Assembly (NCBI GenBank): GCA_014534095.1
Contig: JACVSD010000020.1
Span: 1 to 20,279 of the forward strand
Origin: Nitrospiraceae bacterium
GTDB taxonomy: Bacteria; Nitrospirota; Nitrospiria; Nitrospirales; Nitrospiraceae
Length of the DNA: 20,279 nucleotides
Direction: 5' to 3'
Below the pieces are notes generated by a model. It searched no databases and was not told where the DNA came from. It was given only the letters and a program-made list of their open reading frames with translations. A program made the position numbers and the translations under genes. Below, piece after piece: positions 19,886 through 20,279 of this stretch. The number at the start of each line of letters is the position of its first letter. Positions within the stretch are counted from its first letter, which is position 1.

Positions 19886-20279
19886 ATGTTGGCTGACCAG
19901 TCCACTCCGTCGACACCGCCCACCGTCAGAAGCGGTTCCCGTGTCCTGATCCTTGTCGCCGGCGCCATCGTGCTGGCAGTCACCTTTGTGATCGTCTGGC
20001 TGCAGAGCGCGAAGTATGAACCGCTGGCCGTCGGAAAGGTGGCGCCTGACTTCGCGCTGACCGACCTGGATGATAAACCCATTCGGTTGTCGGATTATCG
20101 CGGCAAAGTCGTCTTTTTAAACTTTTGGGCCACCTGGTGCGCGCCCTGTCGCGAAGAAATGCCGTCCATGGAAGTGCTGCACAAGAATTTTGAGAAGGAT
20201 GGCCTCGTGATTCTCGCCGTGAGCATCGACCGCGTGACGACAACCAAGGATATTCCTCCGTTCGTGAAGGGCATGAATC
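19886..20279 (+). CDS. Membrane-anchored TlpA/ResA-like thioredoxin (partial, cut by window end)
   Basis: Thiol-disulfide oxidoreductase, probably keeping the CXXCH cysteines of apocytochrome c reduced for heme attachment. One N-terminal membrane helix spans about 19-39, then APDFALTDLDDKPIRLSDYRGK and FWATWCAPC with redox Cys85 and Cys88. 131 codons are visible and the frame is open at the window edge. ATG 19886 has GGAGG (19876-19880) five bases upstream. A small hairpin, GGACG/CGTCC (19822-19835), lies in the spacer before it. The position after resB-resC supports a role in cytochrome c maturation. Confidence 0.9.
   Translation, partial: MLADQSTPSTPPTVRSGSRVLILVAGAIVLAVTFVIVWLQSAKYEPLAVGKVAPDFALTDLDDKPIRLSDYRGKVVFLNFWATWCAPCREEMPSMEVLHKNFEKDGLVILAVSIDRVTTTKDIPPFVKGMN

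Overview
The window looks like a core-metabolism segment of a bacterium of the Nitrospira lineage (phylum Nitrospirota). The inference rests on three things. There is a split two-subunit ATP-citrate lyase (small AclB, large AclA). It sits in one same-strand run with aconitase, a monomeric-type isocitrate dehydrogenase, fumarate reductase-like subunits and succinyl-CoA synthetase. A System II (ResB/ResC) cytochrome c maturation locus follows. Genus-level placement is inference; other users of the reductive TCA cycle are not excluded. I see no tRNA, rRNA, CRISPR array, insertion sequence or phage gene.

Layout. 122-1003 (+): fpg/mutM, a DNA repair glycosylase. 1004-1143: a spacer with a candidate sigma70 promoter, a 12-bp palindrome inside that promoter and an inverted repeat. 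1144-13284 (+): eight genes, aclB-aclA-acn-idh-frdB-frdA-sucC-sucD, most with short spacers and clear ribosome binding sites. 13418-14155 (-): a DUF72 family protein, convergent with sucD. 14156-14451: no gene supported. 14452-14479: a strong rho-independent terminator at the end of ahcY. 14514-15770 (-) ahcY and 15874-17022 (-) metK, separated by a GC-rich hairpin with a T-tract. 17023-17352: a divergent control region with recognisable promoters on both strands. 17353-19768 (+): resB and resC, preceded by a candidate 25-codon leader ORF. 19886 to the window end (+): a membrane-anchored TlpA/ResA-like thioredoxin, cut by the edge.

How the genes work together. The large cluster encodes most of the citrate-side and succinate-side steps of the reductive TCA cycle (fumarate to succinate, succinate to succinyl-CoA, 2-oxoglutarate to isocitrate, isocitrate to citrate, ATP-dependent citrate cleavage to acetyl-CoA and oxaloacetate). 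The ferredoxin-dependent 2-oxoglutarate synthase, pyruvate synthase, fumarase and malate dehydrogenase are absent and must lie elsewhere. metK and ahcY form a methyl-cycle pair (SAM synthesis and S-adenosylhomocysteine removal). resB, resC and the thioredoxin form a cytochrome c assembly module.

Most of this is recognisable biology. The points most worth a second look are: the divergent fumarate reductase pair (no covalent-FAD histidine, short C-terminus, two ferredoxin-type 4Cys motifs, no membrane anchor); a related pair of small intergenic repeats on either side of frdB; the possible operator inside the acl promoter; the candidate leader ORF with two mutually exclusive hairpins before resB; and the terminator or attenuator between metK and ahcY.
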